Of a stretch of 64,000 bases of DNA, positions 1-9,154 are shown piece after piece (within the stretch, counting starts at the first letter, position 1; each line of letters begins with the position of its first letter). Both the position numbers and the translations under genes were made by a program. This DNA comes from Schinkia azotoformans LMG 9581 (GTDB lineage Bacteria > Bacillota > Bacilli > Bacillales > Bacillaceae_J). The stretch is taken from contig NZ_AJLR01000048.1 of the NCBI RefSeq assembly GCF_000307855.1, positions 1 through 64,000 on the forward strand, in the 5' to 3' direction. Below the pieces are notes generated by a model. That model worked only from the letters and a program-made list of their open reading frames with translations, searched no databases and was not told the DNA's origin.

Positions 1-390
1 CTTAGACTCCGGGAATTCCCCCCCTCTATGGTTTCACATTTTTCCAATCCTAAAAATTTTAATGGAAATCAAATGCACATTACGCCCGATATTATTCACT
101 AAAAACATCAAAGAACTTTGGCAACGTGTTAATGTCCATATTCTGGTAGACAAGTGTATAAATATAGGGCCAGCTACAAGATATTAAGTAATGGCATATA
201 TTTCATATGTTTATTAGGAAAATTCCCTTTATGGCTGCTTTATAAAATTTGTGGATGTGTTAACATTAAATTCCTTGACAGGTTCACCAATCATCATGTA
301 CGAGACCATTATGAACACATCTCACATAGTAGGGACTCCTTCATCTTAATATTGTGATGTAGGCCTTGCGCACTATAGTGGTGCAGTAAG

Positions 391-428
391 AAACTGTAAT
401 TTACCACTATTGGCAAATTACAGTTTTT
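391..428 (+). terminator. Rho-independent terminator-like hairpin
   Basis: Perfect 12-bp stem (AAACTGTAATTT at 391-402 with AAATTACAGTTT at 415-426), 12-nt loop, then a short T run to 428. Positions 1-390 upstream hold no coding region I can support, only a GTG-initiated open frame at 154-357 without a ribosome site. The hairpin probably ends a transcript entering from outside the window. Confidence 0.55.
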
Positions 429-497
429 CTAATGAATATTTTTCTGGACAAGTCTCATATAATATACTGTTACTACATCGTAAAGGCGGTACTTGGG

Positions 498-1001
498 ATG
501 AGATTTGTTTTCATTTTTTGTTTATTTATATTTCTGCTAGGGTGCAACCAACAAACAAGTTCAACTGAAATGCCTGTAAGCAATGCTGATTCTAACCATA
601 GGATTGAAATAAACACCGCTGCTGATAAAGAAATAGCTGAATCTCTATTCAAACAAATTCTAGAAGTAAATCAGTTAATTGAAGAACTAGACCTATTAAT
701 AATCAAGCTTCAAAAAACGGATGAATTACCTGAAGCTATTGAAATGATGGAGACGGCAACGAGTGAAGCCAAAAAAATTCTCAAGGACTTGAAAACTTTA
801 CAAACTGAAAATAAGAGTTTAACTGAATTTAAAGATATGTATGAAGAATCGTTGAACGAGTATACCAATGGCCTAAAACTCCAAATAGATGGAATGGAAA
901 ATTGGGATGGTCAAAAAACAACGGAAGGCTTTAAACAAACTGAACTTGCTAAAAATAATTTGAAACAATATCACGAAAAAATAAAAAACCAATTCAAATA
1001 A
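498..1001 (+). CDS. Putative lipoprotein, coiled-coil
   Basis: 167-residue predicted lipoprotein of unknown function. The ATG at 498 is chosen over an upstream in-frame ATG at 432 because AAGGCGG (483-489) lies 8 nt before it and because the protein then begins directly with a hydrophobic signal peptide ending in a lipobox (LLGC, Cys at about residue 16). The mature part is hydrophilic, rich in Glu, Lys and Leu, probably mostly helical and surface-exposed, anchored to the outer face of the membrane. No catalytic motif is visible. It is followed directly by a hairpin shared with the convergent gene downstream. I do not recognise the family. Confidence 0.7.
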   Translation: MRFVFIFCLFIFLLGCNQQTSSTEMPVSNADSNHRIEINTAADKEIAESLFKQILEVNQLIEELDLLIIKLQKTDELPEAIEMMETATSEAKKILKDLKTLQTENKSLTEFKDMYEESLNEYTNGLKLQIDGMENWDGQKTTEGFKQTELAKNNLKQYHEKIKNQFK

Positions 1002-1005
1002 AAAT

Positions 1006-1032
1006 GGCTGTCTTCTAAAATTTAAGACAGCC
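1006..1032. terminator. Bidirectional terminator
   Basis: GGCTGTCTT (1006-1014) pairs with AAGACAGCC (1024-1032) around a 9-nt loop. It lies between convergent genes; on the minus strand it is followed by ATTTTTATTT, so it serves the minus-strand gene best. Confidence 0.75.
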
Positions 1033-1043
1033 TGAAATTATTA

Positions 1044-1229
1044 CTAACTATTATTAACCCATTCACTATACAAACCGGTACCGTTACAACCACAACATTG
1101 AAGGGGTTCACCAAAATAGAATTCTGTACCAGCAAAGTAGTGAATCCCTTTCCCCTTGCAATCTGGACACATATTTCTTTCTTCATATTTTGCCATTCTA
1201 GACATTTGCCAATTACTAAAAAAGCCCAT
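1044..1229 (-). CDS. Small zinc-finger-like protein (CxxCxGxG repeats)
   Basis: 61-residue protein with two CxxCxGxG-type motifs (CPDCKGKG near residue 21 and CCGCNGTG near 45), the pattern of the DnaJ cysteine-rich zinc-binding region, so it probably binds one zinc. Small proteins of this kind are common in Bacillus and are usually unassigned. The ATG at 1229 has a GAGGTG ribosome site at 1236-1241. It lies just downstream of the DUF3892 gene on the same strand, so the two may share a transcript ending at the hairpin at 1006-1032. Function unknown. Confidence 0.6.
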   Translation of the reverse strand: MGFFSNWQMSRMAKYEERNMCPDCKGKGIHYFAGTEFYFGEPLQCCGCNGTGLYSEWVNNS

Positions 1230-1245
1230 ATAAACACCTCACTTC

Positions 1246-1557
1246 TTAAAAGGTAGGCAAATTATCAAGATTGTTTTCTTTTATACCGTCTGGTTCACTT
1301 CGAATAATATCTCGGCCATATTTATGGAAAACATCAATGTGTGCAATTTTCCCTTCTTTAGCCTCATTTAATGCTGTTACATAATCTAAATCCCGACCGC
1401 TTTCCATTCGAAAGGCAATGATATCTCCGTCATCATTTTTCTTAACAGCCTTAATTACGTCTTTTCCATTATTGTCCATATTTGTTACTACATTCGCCTG
1501 TTCCTTGCTTTCTTTTTTGTAATCATTATATTTTTGTTCATAATTTTTTGTGTCCAC
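1246..1557 (-). CDS. DUF3892 domain protein
   Basis: 103-residue cytoplasmic protein. The C-terminal 65 residues match the DUF3892 pattern: a basic segment, then DGDIIAFRMESGR, a short helix, a hydrophobic strand, and a terminal RSEPDG...NNLDNLP motif. The N-terminal 35 residues are a charged extension. The start is GTG at 1557, backed by GGAGGTG 5-6 nt upstream (1563-1569). Family function is unknown; members are common in spore-forming Firmicutes. Confidence 0.7.
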   Translation of the reverse strand: MDTKNYEQKYNDYKKESKEQANVVTNMDNNGKDVIKAVKKNDDGDIIAFRMESGRDLDYVTALNEAKEGKIAHIDVFHKYGRDIIRSEPDGIKENNLDNLPTF

Positions 1558-1689
1558 TAGAACACCTCCATAATTTATTATGTACTTTATATTTGGTTAT
1601 ATGTGTAATACACTATTATTTAAGGTTACAAAGTAAAGTAACTGTTAATAATGGCTACTAGATAGAACATAATAGGAGGAAAATAAGAA

Positions 1690-2109
1690 ATGTCAGGACC
1701 ATCTTTACATAAACTAACAGCACACCGTTCCATTCATAATGGTGCTTTAACAGAAGCAAGAGATATATTGGAAATACTTGAACAGGTTTACGAAGAAGGG
1801 AAAGAAGATCACGCAATCCTTGCCGCTCGCACTCTTTGTGAACATTGGGAAACTAGGACAATTGCCCATGCAGATTCTGAGGAGGATGGTTTCTATCAAA
1901 AAAAGCTGGAGGAAAATCCTGATTTAGAGGAACTAATCATCATGCTTAAAAGGGACCATCAATTGTTTAGAAGAATTATTAACGAAATTAAACAAATAGT
2001 TGATGAACATGGCGTAAACAATGACGTAATTGACCGTTTTAAAACAATTTCAATACTTGGTCAAATTCATAATTATGATGAAGAAACACATTTATTAGAT
2101 GAACATTGA
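1690..2109 (+). CDS. Hemerythrin-like (HHE) domain protein
   Basis: 139-residue soluble protein that looks like a single four-helix hemerythrin/HHE bundle. Candidate di-iron ligands are spaced as in the family: HKLTAHRSIH at residues 7-16, LCEHWETRTIAH in the middle, KRDHQLFRR, and IHNYDEETH near the C-terminus. Such proteins bind O2, NO or iron, or act in NO/iron homeostasis. AGGAGG at 1674-1679 supports the ATG at 1690. It stands convergent to narI, with a shared hairpin at 2122-2141. Its place beside nitrate and NO reductases suggests a role in nitrosative stress or O2 sensing, but this is inference. Confidence 0.72.
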   Translation: MSGPSLHKLTAHRSIHNGALTEARDILEILEQVYEEGKEDHAILAARTLCEHWETRTIAHADSEEDGFYQKKLEENPDLEELIIMLKRDHQLFRRIINEIKQIVDEHGVNNDVIDRFKTISILGQIHNYDEETHLLDEH

Positions 2110-2121
2110 TAAAGATTGAAA

Positions 2122-2141
2122 AAGCCACTTTAAAGTGGCTT
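2122..2141. terminator. Bidirectional terminator between hemerythrin gene and narI
   Basis: Perfect 20-base palindrome AAGCCACTTTAAAGTGGCTT. On the minus strand it overlaps the narI stop codon and is followed by TTTTT, the usual form of an intrinsic terminator for the nar operon. Confidence 0.75.
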
Positions 2142-2856
2142 AATTTCTTTCTTCATACTTAACGGCTTTTTTCGGATTCATTTTACGATAAACGATATAT
2201 TTTCGAGATAAATATTCCAAAGGCAGGCTCCATACATGGACTAATCTCGTATATGGCCATACTGCAAATAAAACAAATGCTGCTAAAATATGAAGCTGAA
2301 ATCCAAGCGGTGCAGCAGCCATTAATTCAGGATATGGACGGAAGGTTAAAATCCCTCTAAACCATGGACCGATGACTGCTCGATAATCAAACATCCCTCC
2401 TGATGCTGTGTAACCAACTGTATTACTAAATCCTATAACTGTAACTAATCCAAGAATTAACAGTACAACAACATCCATAACGGAACTTTGTTTCTTTAAG
2501 CGCGTACTATTAACTCGACGAATCGTTAATAAGGCACCACCGATGACCATGGCTAACCCTGCTGCCCCACCAAACCACAACGCTCCGAAATGATACATGT
2601 GCTCAGAGACTCCGATTACATCATAAAAACCTTTAGGAATGAGAACCCCGGCAACATGACCAAAGAAAACAAAGATTACACCATAGTGAAAAAGGATGCT
2701 GCCCCATTTTAGGAGATTATCTTTTTGCAAAAATTCACTTGATTTTGCTCCCCAACCATATTGATCATAATTATAGCGATGAATATGGCCGACTACGAAA
2801 ATCGTAAGCGATAAATATGGGATTAAGACCCACAAAAAATAATCAAATGCTGTCAT
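2140..2856 (-). CDS. narI: Respiratory nitrate reductase gamma subunit
   Basis: 238-residue membrane cytochrome b of the nitrate reductase complex. It takes electrons from menaquinol at the outer side of the membrane and passes them through two haems to NarH. About five hydrophobic helices are visible. Histidines in helix contexts, such as HIHRYNYD near residue 24, FHYGVIFVFFGHVAG in helix 2 and HILAAF...RLVHVWSLP near the C-terminus, match the haem ligands of the family. Slightly longer than the Bacillus subtilis protein (about 223 residues). Last gene of narGHJI, 43 nt after narJ. Confidence 0.95.
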   Translation of the reverse strand: MTAFDYFLWVLIPYLSLTIFVVGHIHRYNYDQYGWGAKSSEFLQKDNLLKWGSILFHYGVIFVFFGHVAGVLIPKGFYDVIGVSEHMYHFGALWFGGAAGLAMVIGGALLTIRRVNSTRLKKQSSVMDVVVLLILGLVTVIGFSNTVGYTASGGMFDYRAVIGPWFRGILTFRPYPELMAAAPLGFQLHILAAFVLFAVWPYTRLVHVWSLPLEYLSRKYIVYRKMNPKKAVKYEERN

Positions 2857-2884
2857 AAAGTACCTCCATTCAATCTGCGGGTTG

Positions 2885-2910
2885 ATGCCGGCTTACATGT
2901 TAGCCGGCAT
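2885..2910 (-). other. Hairpin in the narJ-narI gap
   Basis: ATGCCGGCT (2885-2893) pairs with AGCCGGCAT (2902-2910), a 9-bp GC-rich stem overlapping the narJ stop. No T run follows on the minus strand, so it is more likely an mRNA-stability or translation-tuning structure than a terminator. Confidence 0.5.
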
Positions 2911-3463
2911 TATGGTTAACGTTTACTTTCTGGGCTGGCAAGTATGCTGCCATTGCCGTTACGCAAGCTTTCAGCAAATACCCATAAGGATTATCATCTT
3001 TTTCTAACTCAGACAATAGCTCATCAATCGGTTTTTTATGAATCAAAAACACTTTTTGAACGGAGGCTGTATCTGCTTCCGACGCAAATTCCAAAACAAG
3101 CGGCAAATAATCAGGAAGTTCGTCACCGGTAATGTAGAAACCCGCTTTTGCAAACTCCATTTTAAGTTTGACAAAGGCTAGCCCCCGCTCTCTCTGCTCT
3201 CCAAAAGTACTATGCGTTAAATACAGGGTTGTACGTTCACTAAAATCAAACCACCTAACATAGTTTTCAGTCAGCTCTTTATAGGGTGTCCGTTGCACAT
3301 AATCAAGAAATTGTTCAAAACAAAATCGAATTCCCTTATTTTCAATTGATCGAACAAATTCGTTTATTTCCTCGTTTGCTCCCCATTCACTTTGTGGATA
3401 TCGTAAAAATAAGGAACACAACTTAAAAGTATATTTACATTCTTCCGTCCATTGCTGTTCCAC
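2900..3463 (-). CDS. narJ: Nitrate reductase assembly chaperone
   Basis: 187-residue member of the NarJ/TorD chaperone family, needed for molybdenum cofactor insertion into NarG but not part of the final enzyme. All-helical, no membrane segment; the conserved YPQSEW near residue 19 and a central GDELPDYLPLVLEF motif fit the family. The start is GTG at 3463 inside the end of narH (29-nt overlap), with GGGGTGAT a few bases upstream as the likely ribosome site, implying translational coupling to narH. Cytoplasmic. Confidence 0.92.
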   Translation of the reverse strand: MEQQWTEECKYTFKLCSLFLRYPQSEWGANEEINEFVRSIENKGIRFCFEQFLDYVQRTPYKELTENYVRWFDFSERTTLYLTHSTFGEQRERGLAFVKLKMEFAKAGFYITGDELPDYLPLVLEFASEADTASVQKVFLIHKKPIDELLSELEKDDNPYGYLLKACVTAMAAYLPAQKVNVNHNAG

Positions 3464-4985
3464 CTAAATCACCCCAATATTCTTCACTGAACGCATACAG
3501 GTTATCGTAATTCTCAGTACCAAGGCTACAGCCATTGCAGCTTTCCATAAACTCATAGCCAACCGAGCCTTGACCCTGATACATATTTCCAGCTTCCTCA
3601 CGATGAGATTTCGGTATTACATAGCGGTCGTCATACTTCGCGATCGCTGATAGCTCGTACAACTCAATCGTACTTTTTTCAGTTAAACCGGCTTCCTCTA
3701 ATATTGATTTATCAAAATCTTTATTTAGGTTCATACTCCGCATATAGCTTCTCATCGCAACCAACTTCTTCAATACGCGTTCAATCACTTTTGTATCACC
3801 GGCAGACATTAAGTTAGCTAAATATTGTATGGGTATTCTAAATTGCTTAATTGTTGGAAAAATCACATTCGGGCTCAAATCATCGATTTGTCCACCCAAT
3901 GCACTTGTAATTGGGCTTAATGGCGGAATATACCAAACCATCGGTAATGTTCGATACTCTGGATGTAATGGCAGTGCAACCTTATACTTTACAGCAAGTT
4001 TATAAACTGGTGATTCTTGAGCCGCTTCAATCCAATCCTCTGGAATCCCATCTTTTTTAGCTTGTTTAATGACGTCTGGATCATTGGGGTCAAGAAATAA
4101 CTTTAATTGAGCTTCGTATAAATCTTTCGGATCATTGACTGATGCCGCTCTTTCCACTTCATCCGCATCATATAAAACAATACCAATATAGCGTAGCCGG
4201 CCAACACAGGTTTCAGAACAAACAGTTGGTTGTCCATTTTCAATCCGTGGAAAACAGAATGTACATTTATCTGCTTTGTTTGTTTTCCAATTGAAATAAA
4301 CTTTTTTATACGGGCATCCTGACATACAGAATCTCCAGCTTCGGCATGCATCTTGGTCAACTAAAACGATACCGTCTTCATCCCGTTTATAAATGGCCCC
4401 CGAAGGACAGGAGGCCAGACAGGAAGGGTTCATACAATGCTCGCAAATCCTCGGCAAATACATCATGAAGGCCTGCTCAAATTCTTGAATGATCCCTTCA
4501 TCAACGCCTTTCATGTTGTAATCTCTTTTTCCTGTTTGATATACACCGGCTAAGTCATCTTCCCAGTTCGGTCCCCATTGTAAATCCATATATTCACCTG
4601 TTATCTGTGATTTTGGCCGGGCAACGGGTTGATGTTTTTTCTCAGGGCTTTTAATTAAGTTTTCATAATCGTACGTCCATGGTTCGTAGTAATCTTCAAG
4701 CTTTGTAAGGTTCGGATTGTAAAAGATATTCAGTAATTTGCTTACTCTTCCTCCAGCTTTCAATTCAATCCTGCCATTTTTCAACTCCCAGCCGCCTTTA
4801 TGGGTTTCCTGGTTTTCCCATTCCTTCGGATACCCAATCCCGGGCTTCGTTTCTACATTGTTCCACCACATATACTCTGCACCTTGGCGATTTGTCCATG
4901 TATTTTTACATGTAACACTGCACGTATGGCAACCAATACATTTATCTAAATTCATGACCATCCCAAATTGTGCTTTAATCTTCAA
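3435..4985 (-). CDS. narH: Respiratory nitrate reductase beta subunit
   Basis: Iron-sulfur electron-transfer subunit, 516 residues with the start used here. It relays electrons from NarI haems to NarG. Four cysteine clusters are visible: CIGCHTCSVTC at the N-terminus, CEHCMNPSCLASCP, CRSWRFCMSGCP and CTFC...CSETC. The Trp in CRSWRFC replaces a cysteine, as in known NarH, giving a 3Fe-4S centre. The TTG at 4985 is preferred to upstream codons because GAGGTGG lies 6 nt before it and the protein then begins like characterised NarH. It overlaps the narG end by 11 nt. Confidence 0.95.
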   Translation of the reverse strand: MKIKAQFGMVMNLDKCIGCHTCSVTCKNTWTNRQGAEYMWWNNVETKPGIGYPKEWENQETHKGGWELKNGRIELKAGGRVSKLLNIFYNPNLTKLEDYYEPWTYDYENLIKSPEKKHQPVARPKSQITGEYMDLQWGPNWEDDLAGVYQTGKRDYNMKGVDEGIIQEFEQAFMMYLPRICEHCMNPSCLASCPSGAIYKRDEDGIVLVDQDACRSWRFCMSGCPYKKVYFNWKTNKADKCTFCFPRIENGQPTVCSETCVGRLRYIGIVLYDADEVERAASVNDPKDLYEAQLKLFLDPNDPDVIKQAKKDGIPEDWIEAAQESPVYKLAVKYKVALPLHPEYRTLPMVWYIPPLSPITSALGGQIDDLSPNVIFPTIKQFRIPIQYLANLMSAGDTKVIERVLKKLVAMRSYMRSMNLNKDFDKSILEEAGLTEKSTIELYELSAIAKYDDRYVIPKSHREEAGNMYQGQGSVGYEFMESCNGCSLGTENYDNLYAFSEEYWGDLGGTAMDGRM

Positions 4986-7900
4986 GCCAATCCACCTCAT
5001 CACGTTCTAGTTTCCGGATAATCACCTTCTCATCCCTTTGGGTGCCGGTTGGTCCGTAATAATTGAAACCGTAGCTTAACTGCGCATAGCCTCCAATCAT
5101 TTGTGTTGGTTTAACATAGATTCTTGTTGGACTATTAAAAGTACCTCCGCGATCATTTGTGATCGTTGTCCCAGGAACATTAATTAACCGGTCTTGTACA
5201 TGGTACATAATCGCCATTCCTTTCGGTAAGCGGTGTGTAACGATAGCTCGTGCAGCAACAACACCATTGCGGTTGAACATTTCAAGCCAATCATTATCAC
5301 TAATCCCTACCGATTCTGCGTCTTCGATATTCATCCAAACACATGGTCCACCACGGAACAACGTCAACATATGCAGAGTATCCTGATATGTACTATGGAA
5401 TGACCATTTAAAATGCGGTGTTAAATATCGTAATTCTATTTCCTTCCCCTTTGATGCAGGTCTGCCATCCTTATCATAAAAAGCTGCCTTTCGGAGTGGT
5501 GCCTTAAATGTCGGCAACTCTTCCCCAAATTCAAGCATCATTTCATGATCAAGGTAGAAATGCTGCCTGCCTGTTAGCGTACGGAACGGTATCAATCTTT
5601 CAACATTTGTTGTAAACGGGCTATAGCGACGATTTCCTGTTTCTGTTCCACTAAAAACAGGCGATGAGATTACTTTCTTTGGTTGAGCTGTGATCTCATC
5701 AAATGACATATGCTCTTCTGCCCGTTCCTCTGCCAAATCCTTTAATTTCTGGCCTGTTTTCTTTTCCATCGCATCCCAGGCCTTTATCGCAAGTGAGCCA
5801 TTCGTTGTACTTGAAAGTGTAAGAATAGTTTCTGCAGCATGACGATCAAATGATAGGTCTGGGCAGTCGTGATACTCTTTACTTTTGGATGCCCCTAAAA
5901 TATCCTTCAATTCGTCATATTCCTCTTTTGCATCCCATGATAGACCTTTTGCTCCAATTGATTCGCGGACATTTGTACCTAAGGAAATAAATTTCTCGTA
6001 AACTTTTGTGAGATCCCTCTCGACTACATGGATTCGTGGGAAATTTTCACCTGGTACAGGCTCAGCACCATCCTTTTTCCAGTCTGGTATTAATCCTAAC
6101 GCTTGTGACGTTTCATCCGGTGTGTCGTGTAATAAAGCAGTTGCCACGATATCCTTGACCGGATTTGGAAAATGATTTTTGGCAAGCTCCTGGAATGTTT
6201 GAGCGAGCTTTTTGAAAATATCCCAATCGGATCTGCTTTCCCATGGTGATGTAATCGCAGGATTAAAAGGATGGATGAATGGATGCATATCAGTAGAACT
6301 GACATCATATTTCTCATACCATGTGGCTGCAGGTAGGACGACATCGGAATATAGTGCCGAACCAGACATTCTAAAGTCCAATGTAACTAGTAAATCCAAT
6401 TTTCCTTCAGCTGCTTCAGCTGGCGCCTCGATTTCTACAGGCATTTGTGTTTCTTCCTGGCTACCTAATATATAAGAGTGTGTTCCAAGTAAATGTCTTA
6501 GGAAATATTCATGTCCTTTCGCCGAACTTCCAATTAAATTCGCCCGCCATACGAACATTGATTTTGGAAAATTAACAGGGTTCCCCGGTTCTTCGATTGC
6601 AAATTTCATTTTCCCGTTTTTCACTTGGTCAACGACATATTTAACGGCTTCCTCATTCGATGTTGCCTTCGATTCTTCATAGATGTTAATAGAATTTTTA
6701 TTAAACTGCGGATATGAAGGCAACCAGCCTAGACGGGCCGCCATCACATTATAATCTCCCATATGGCTATATCTTGGTTTATCTACCAAAGGTGATATGA
6801 GGTTATCCGTCTTTTGCTCATCATAGCGCCACTGCTCTGTTATAAAATAAAAGAAAGAAGTTCCATTTTGTAACCTTGGTGGACCTCCCCAGTCACGGGC
6901 CATCGCAAGCGTTTGCCAGCCTTCCAGAGGTCGAACTTTTTCCTGTCCGACATAATGGGCCCAACCGCCGCCATTGACACCTTCACAACCCGTTAATAAC
7001 ACTAGATTTATGATCGCACGATAGATGACATCTGAGTGGAACCAGTGATTAATTCCTGAACCCATAATAATCATCGAACGACCTTTACTATCGATCGCAT
7101 TTTGGGCAAACTCTCTAGCAATTTGGGCTGCCAATTTTCGATCAACACTGGTAATCCCCTCTTGCCAGGCAGGTGTGAATGGTTTTGGATCATCATAATC
7201 TTTAGGAAAATCGCCTGGTAAGTCCCCACGATGAACCCCAGATTGCGCCAGCATTAAATCAAGAACTGTTGTTACGTATATGGTTTCACCATTTTGTTCA
7301 ATTTCTTTGACAGGCACGCCGCGTTCGATAATATATCTTTCATCTTGACTAAAATAAGGAAACTGACAGATGACCTGTTTATCCTCAATCCCTAACATCG
7401 TTAACACTGGATCAATATCACCAAGCTGATTGTCGGTATCTTTTAAGTGCAAATTCCAATTTCCGCCCTCTGACCAACGATGGCCAATTGAACCGTGTGG
7501 AGCTGCATAATTATTTGATTTTTTATCAAAAACAATCGTTTTCCATTCGGCCTTATTAATATTCATGCTAAGATCAGAGGCGCGAACGAAACGGTCAGCT
7601 GTATAATATTCTCCACGTTTTTTTAGTTTCACTAAAAATGGTAAATCAGTGTATTGTTTTACATAATCCTCGAAATATGGAGTCTGTTTATCAACATAAA
7701 ACTCCTTTAACACAACATGGGTCATTGCCATCGCAAGCGCTGCATCAGTACCTGGATTCACTGCCATCCAATTGTCAGCAAACTTAACAAAAATAGCATA
7801 ATCAGGACTAACCGCTACAACCTTCGTTCCGTTATAACGCCCTTCAGCATAGAAATGGGCATCTGGTGTTCTCGTTTGTGGAATATTGGAACCCCAAGCA

Positions 7901-8658
7901 ATAATATAGCTTGAGTTATACCAGTCAGAGCTTTCCGGAACATCTGTCTGCTCTCCCCAAATTTGCGGTGAAGCAGCTGGAAGATCAGCATACCAATCAT
8001 AAAAGCTTAAAAGGGGAGCTCCAATTAAATTTAAAAAGCGTGCACCCGATGCATAACTGACCATCGACATCGCAGGAATCGGGGAAAACCCAAAGATCCG
8101 GTCCGGTCCATATTTCTTTAGGGTATAAATGAGTTGGGATGCAATCAAGGTATTGATCTCATCCCAGGATGCACGTACAAATCCCCCTTTTCCGCGGGCA
8201 GATTTATAGGATTTCTTTGTATCCGGGTTTTCTGAAATTAACCCCCATGCCTCTACAGGATCACCTGTTTTTCCAAGTGCTTCCTTCCATACCTTTAACA
8301 ATGCACTTCTAATATATGGGAAACGAACTCGTAATGGGCTATATGTATACCAAGAAAAAGTTGCACCACGAGGGCAACCCCTAGGTTCGTATTCAGGCAT
8401 ATTGGGTCCTGTTGTAGGATAGTCCGTTTGCTGAGTTTCCCATGTAATAATTCCATCTTTTACATGAACTTTCCAGCTGCAAGAACCCGTACAATTGACA
8501 CCATGTGTCGTGCGTACGACCTTATCATGCTGCCATCGCCTTCGATAATATTTTTCTGACTCACGGTCGGCGTGAGACAATGTACTATGATTCGTTATAT
8601 CGGTTGTTTTACCAAAAAAGGTCATCTTTTTTAGTAACGGAGGAACTTTTTTCTTCAT
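4975..8658 (-). CDS. narG: Respiratory nitrate reductase alpha subunit
   Basis: 1227-residue catalytic subunit, reducing nitrate to nitrite at a molybdenum bis-MGD centre on the cytoplasmic side. The N-terminal HGVNCTGSCSWKV plus EPRGCPRGA gives the His/Cys3 set for the FS0 cluster. The Asp that binds Mo in NarG lies in the conserved YDWYADLPAASPQ segment at about residue 220. Length equals the Bacillus subtilis enzyme. ATG at 8658 with a GGGAG site upstream. First gene of narGHJI; the promoter lies in the 235-nt divergent gap with the CGCGG gene, which holds a CRP/FNR-type palindrome. Confidence 0.97.
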   Translation of the reverse strand: MKKKVPPLLKKMTFFGKTTDITNHSTLSHADRESEKYYRRRWQHDKVVRTTHGVNCTGSCSWKVHVKDGIITWETQQTDYPTTGPNMPEYEPRGCPRGATFSWYTYSPLRVRFPYIRSALLKVWKEALGKTGDPVEAWGLISENPDTKKSYKSARGKGGFVRASWDEINTLIASQLIYTLKKYGPDRIFGFSPIPAMSMVSYASGARFLNLIGAPLLSFYDWYADLPAASPQIWGEQTDVPESSDWYNSSYIIAWGSNIPQTRTPDAHFYAEGRYNGTKVVAVSPDYAIFVKFADNWMAVNPGTDAALAMAMTHVVLKEFYVDKQTPYFEDYVKQYTDLPFLVKLKKRGEYYTADRFVRASDLSMNINKAEWKTIVFDKKSNNYAAPHGSIGHRWSEGGNWNLHLKDTDNQLGDIDPVLTMLGIEDKQVICQFPYFSQDERYIIERGVPVKEIEQNGETIYVTTVLDLMLAQSGVHRGDLPGDFPKDYDDPKPFTPAWQEGITSVDRKLAAQIAREFAQNAIDSKGRSMIIMGSGINHWFHSDVIYRAIINLVLLTGCEGVNGGGWAHYVGQEKVRPLEGWQTLAMARDWGGPPRLQNGTSFFYFITEQWRYDEQKTDNLISPLVDKPRYSHMGDYNVMAARLGWLPSYPQFNKNSINIYEESKATSNEEAVKYVVDQVKNGKMKFAIEEPGNPVNFPKSMFVWRANLIGSSAKGHEYFLRHLLGTHSYILGSQEETQMPVEIEAPAEAAEGKLDLLVTLDFRMSGSALYSDVVLPAATWYEKYDVSSTDMHPFIHPFNPAITSPWESRSDWDIFKKLAQTFQELAKNHFPNPVKDIVATALLHDTPDETSQALGLIPDWKKDGAEPVPGENFPRIHVVERDLTKVYEKFISLGTNVRESIGAKGLSWDAKEEYDELKDILGASKSKEYHDCPDLSFDRHAAETILTLSSTTNGSLAIKAWDAMEKKTGQKLKDLAEERAEEHMSFDEITAQPKKVISSPVFSGTETGNRRYSPFTTNVERLIPFRTLTGRQHFYLDHEMMLEFGEELPTFKAPLRKAAFYDKDGRPASKGKEIELRYLTPHFKWSFHSTYQDTLHMLTLFRGGPCVWMNIEDAESVGISDNDWLEMFNRNGVVAARAIVTHRLPKGMAIMYHVQDRLINVPGTTITNDRGGTFNSPTRIYVKPTQMIGGYAQLSYGFNYYGPTGTQRDEKVIIRKLERDEVDWLED

Positions 8659-8781
8659 CTCTTTACTCCCTTCATTATTTTTGTCTATTTTTTACAAAAA
8701 GGATGCTTGGCAATTTTTAGACAATAATCATAGTGTTTCCAAAAAAACAATTTATACTAATGAAGAAGGAATTTTTATTGG

Positions 8782-8828
8782 AAAAAGTGATAAGACTCAC
8801 TTTTTAAGTATTAAGGTTTCGATAGAAT
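8782..8828 (+). promoter_or_regulatory. CRP/FNR-type site at -41.5 of the CGCGG gene promoter
   Basis: A perfect inverted repeat, AAAAAGTGA (8782-8790), 6-nt spacer, TCACTTTTT (8797-8805). Its core GTGA-N6-TCAC is the half-site pattern of Bacillus Fnr and other CRP-family regulators. On the plus strand the -10-like TAGAAT at 8823-8828 predicts a start near 8835, putting the site centre at exactly -41.5, the class II activator position. For narG on the other strand the best -10 (TATAAA, 8756 down to 8751) puts the same site near -49.5, which is less canonical. Confidence 0.65.
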
Positions 8829-8893
8829 GGTATTGAATAAAATAAATTTAGAAATAATTTTTCGATTTTGTTGTAGAGGAGGAAAATGTAACG

Positions 8894-9154
8894 ATGGAAA
8901 AAGACTGGTCAATGGATTTGGAGCATAATGAATATGAATTTGATAAAGACCTCATTATCGAAGATGGTATAAAAGCTGTGGAAGAGACAGCACCAGGATA
9001 TTATGTCAATTTAGTAACTTCTAACAATTTTGGAGATCCTGAAGAATATCTTACGCCACTATTACACGAAAAATTTGGTGATGCTATTAAAACAAAATTT
9101 ATCGATCAATGTGGTTGTGGAGGGTATGTTTTACGAGTATGGAAACTGAAATAA
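8894..9154 (+). CDS. CGCGG-motif small protein (putative rSAM-modified RiPP-like family)
   Basis: 86-residue acidic soluble protein. The key feature is CGCGG at residues 73-77 (FIDQCGCGGYVLRVW). From memory, proteins with this C-terminal motif are named the CGCGG family, proposed to be peptides modified by a radical SAM enzyme; I cannot check the match here. The body carries a GYYVNLVTSNNFGDPEEYLTP-like region with predicted alternating strands and helices, so it may be a folded domain rather than a classical leader-core precursor. No signal peptide. AGGAGGAAAATG precedes the ATG at 8894. No radical SAM gene lies in this window. It overlaps the next gene by 16 nt and has a CRP/FNR-type site upstream. 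Confidence 0.6.
   Translation: MEKDWSMDLEHNEYEFDKDLIIEDGIKAVEETAPGYYVNLVTSNNFGDPEEYLTPLLHEKFGDAIKTKFIDQCGCGGYVLRVWKLK

Noticed and set aside
154-357. 67-residue open frame at the window start
   Set aside because: GTG start without a ribosome site, odd composition and no recognisable motif.
4738-5010. Open frames antisense to narG, narH and other large genes
   Set aside because: They are shadows of strongly supported coding regions, without ribosome sites or family motifs.
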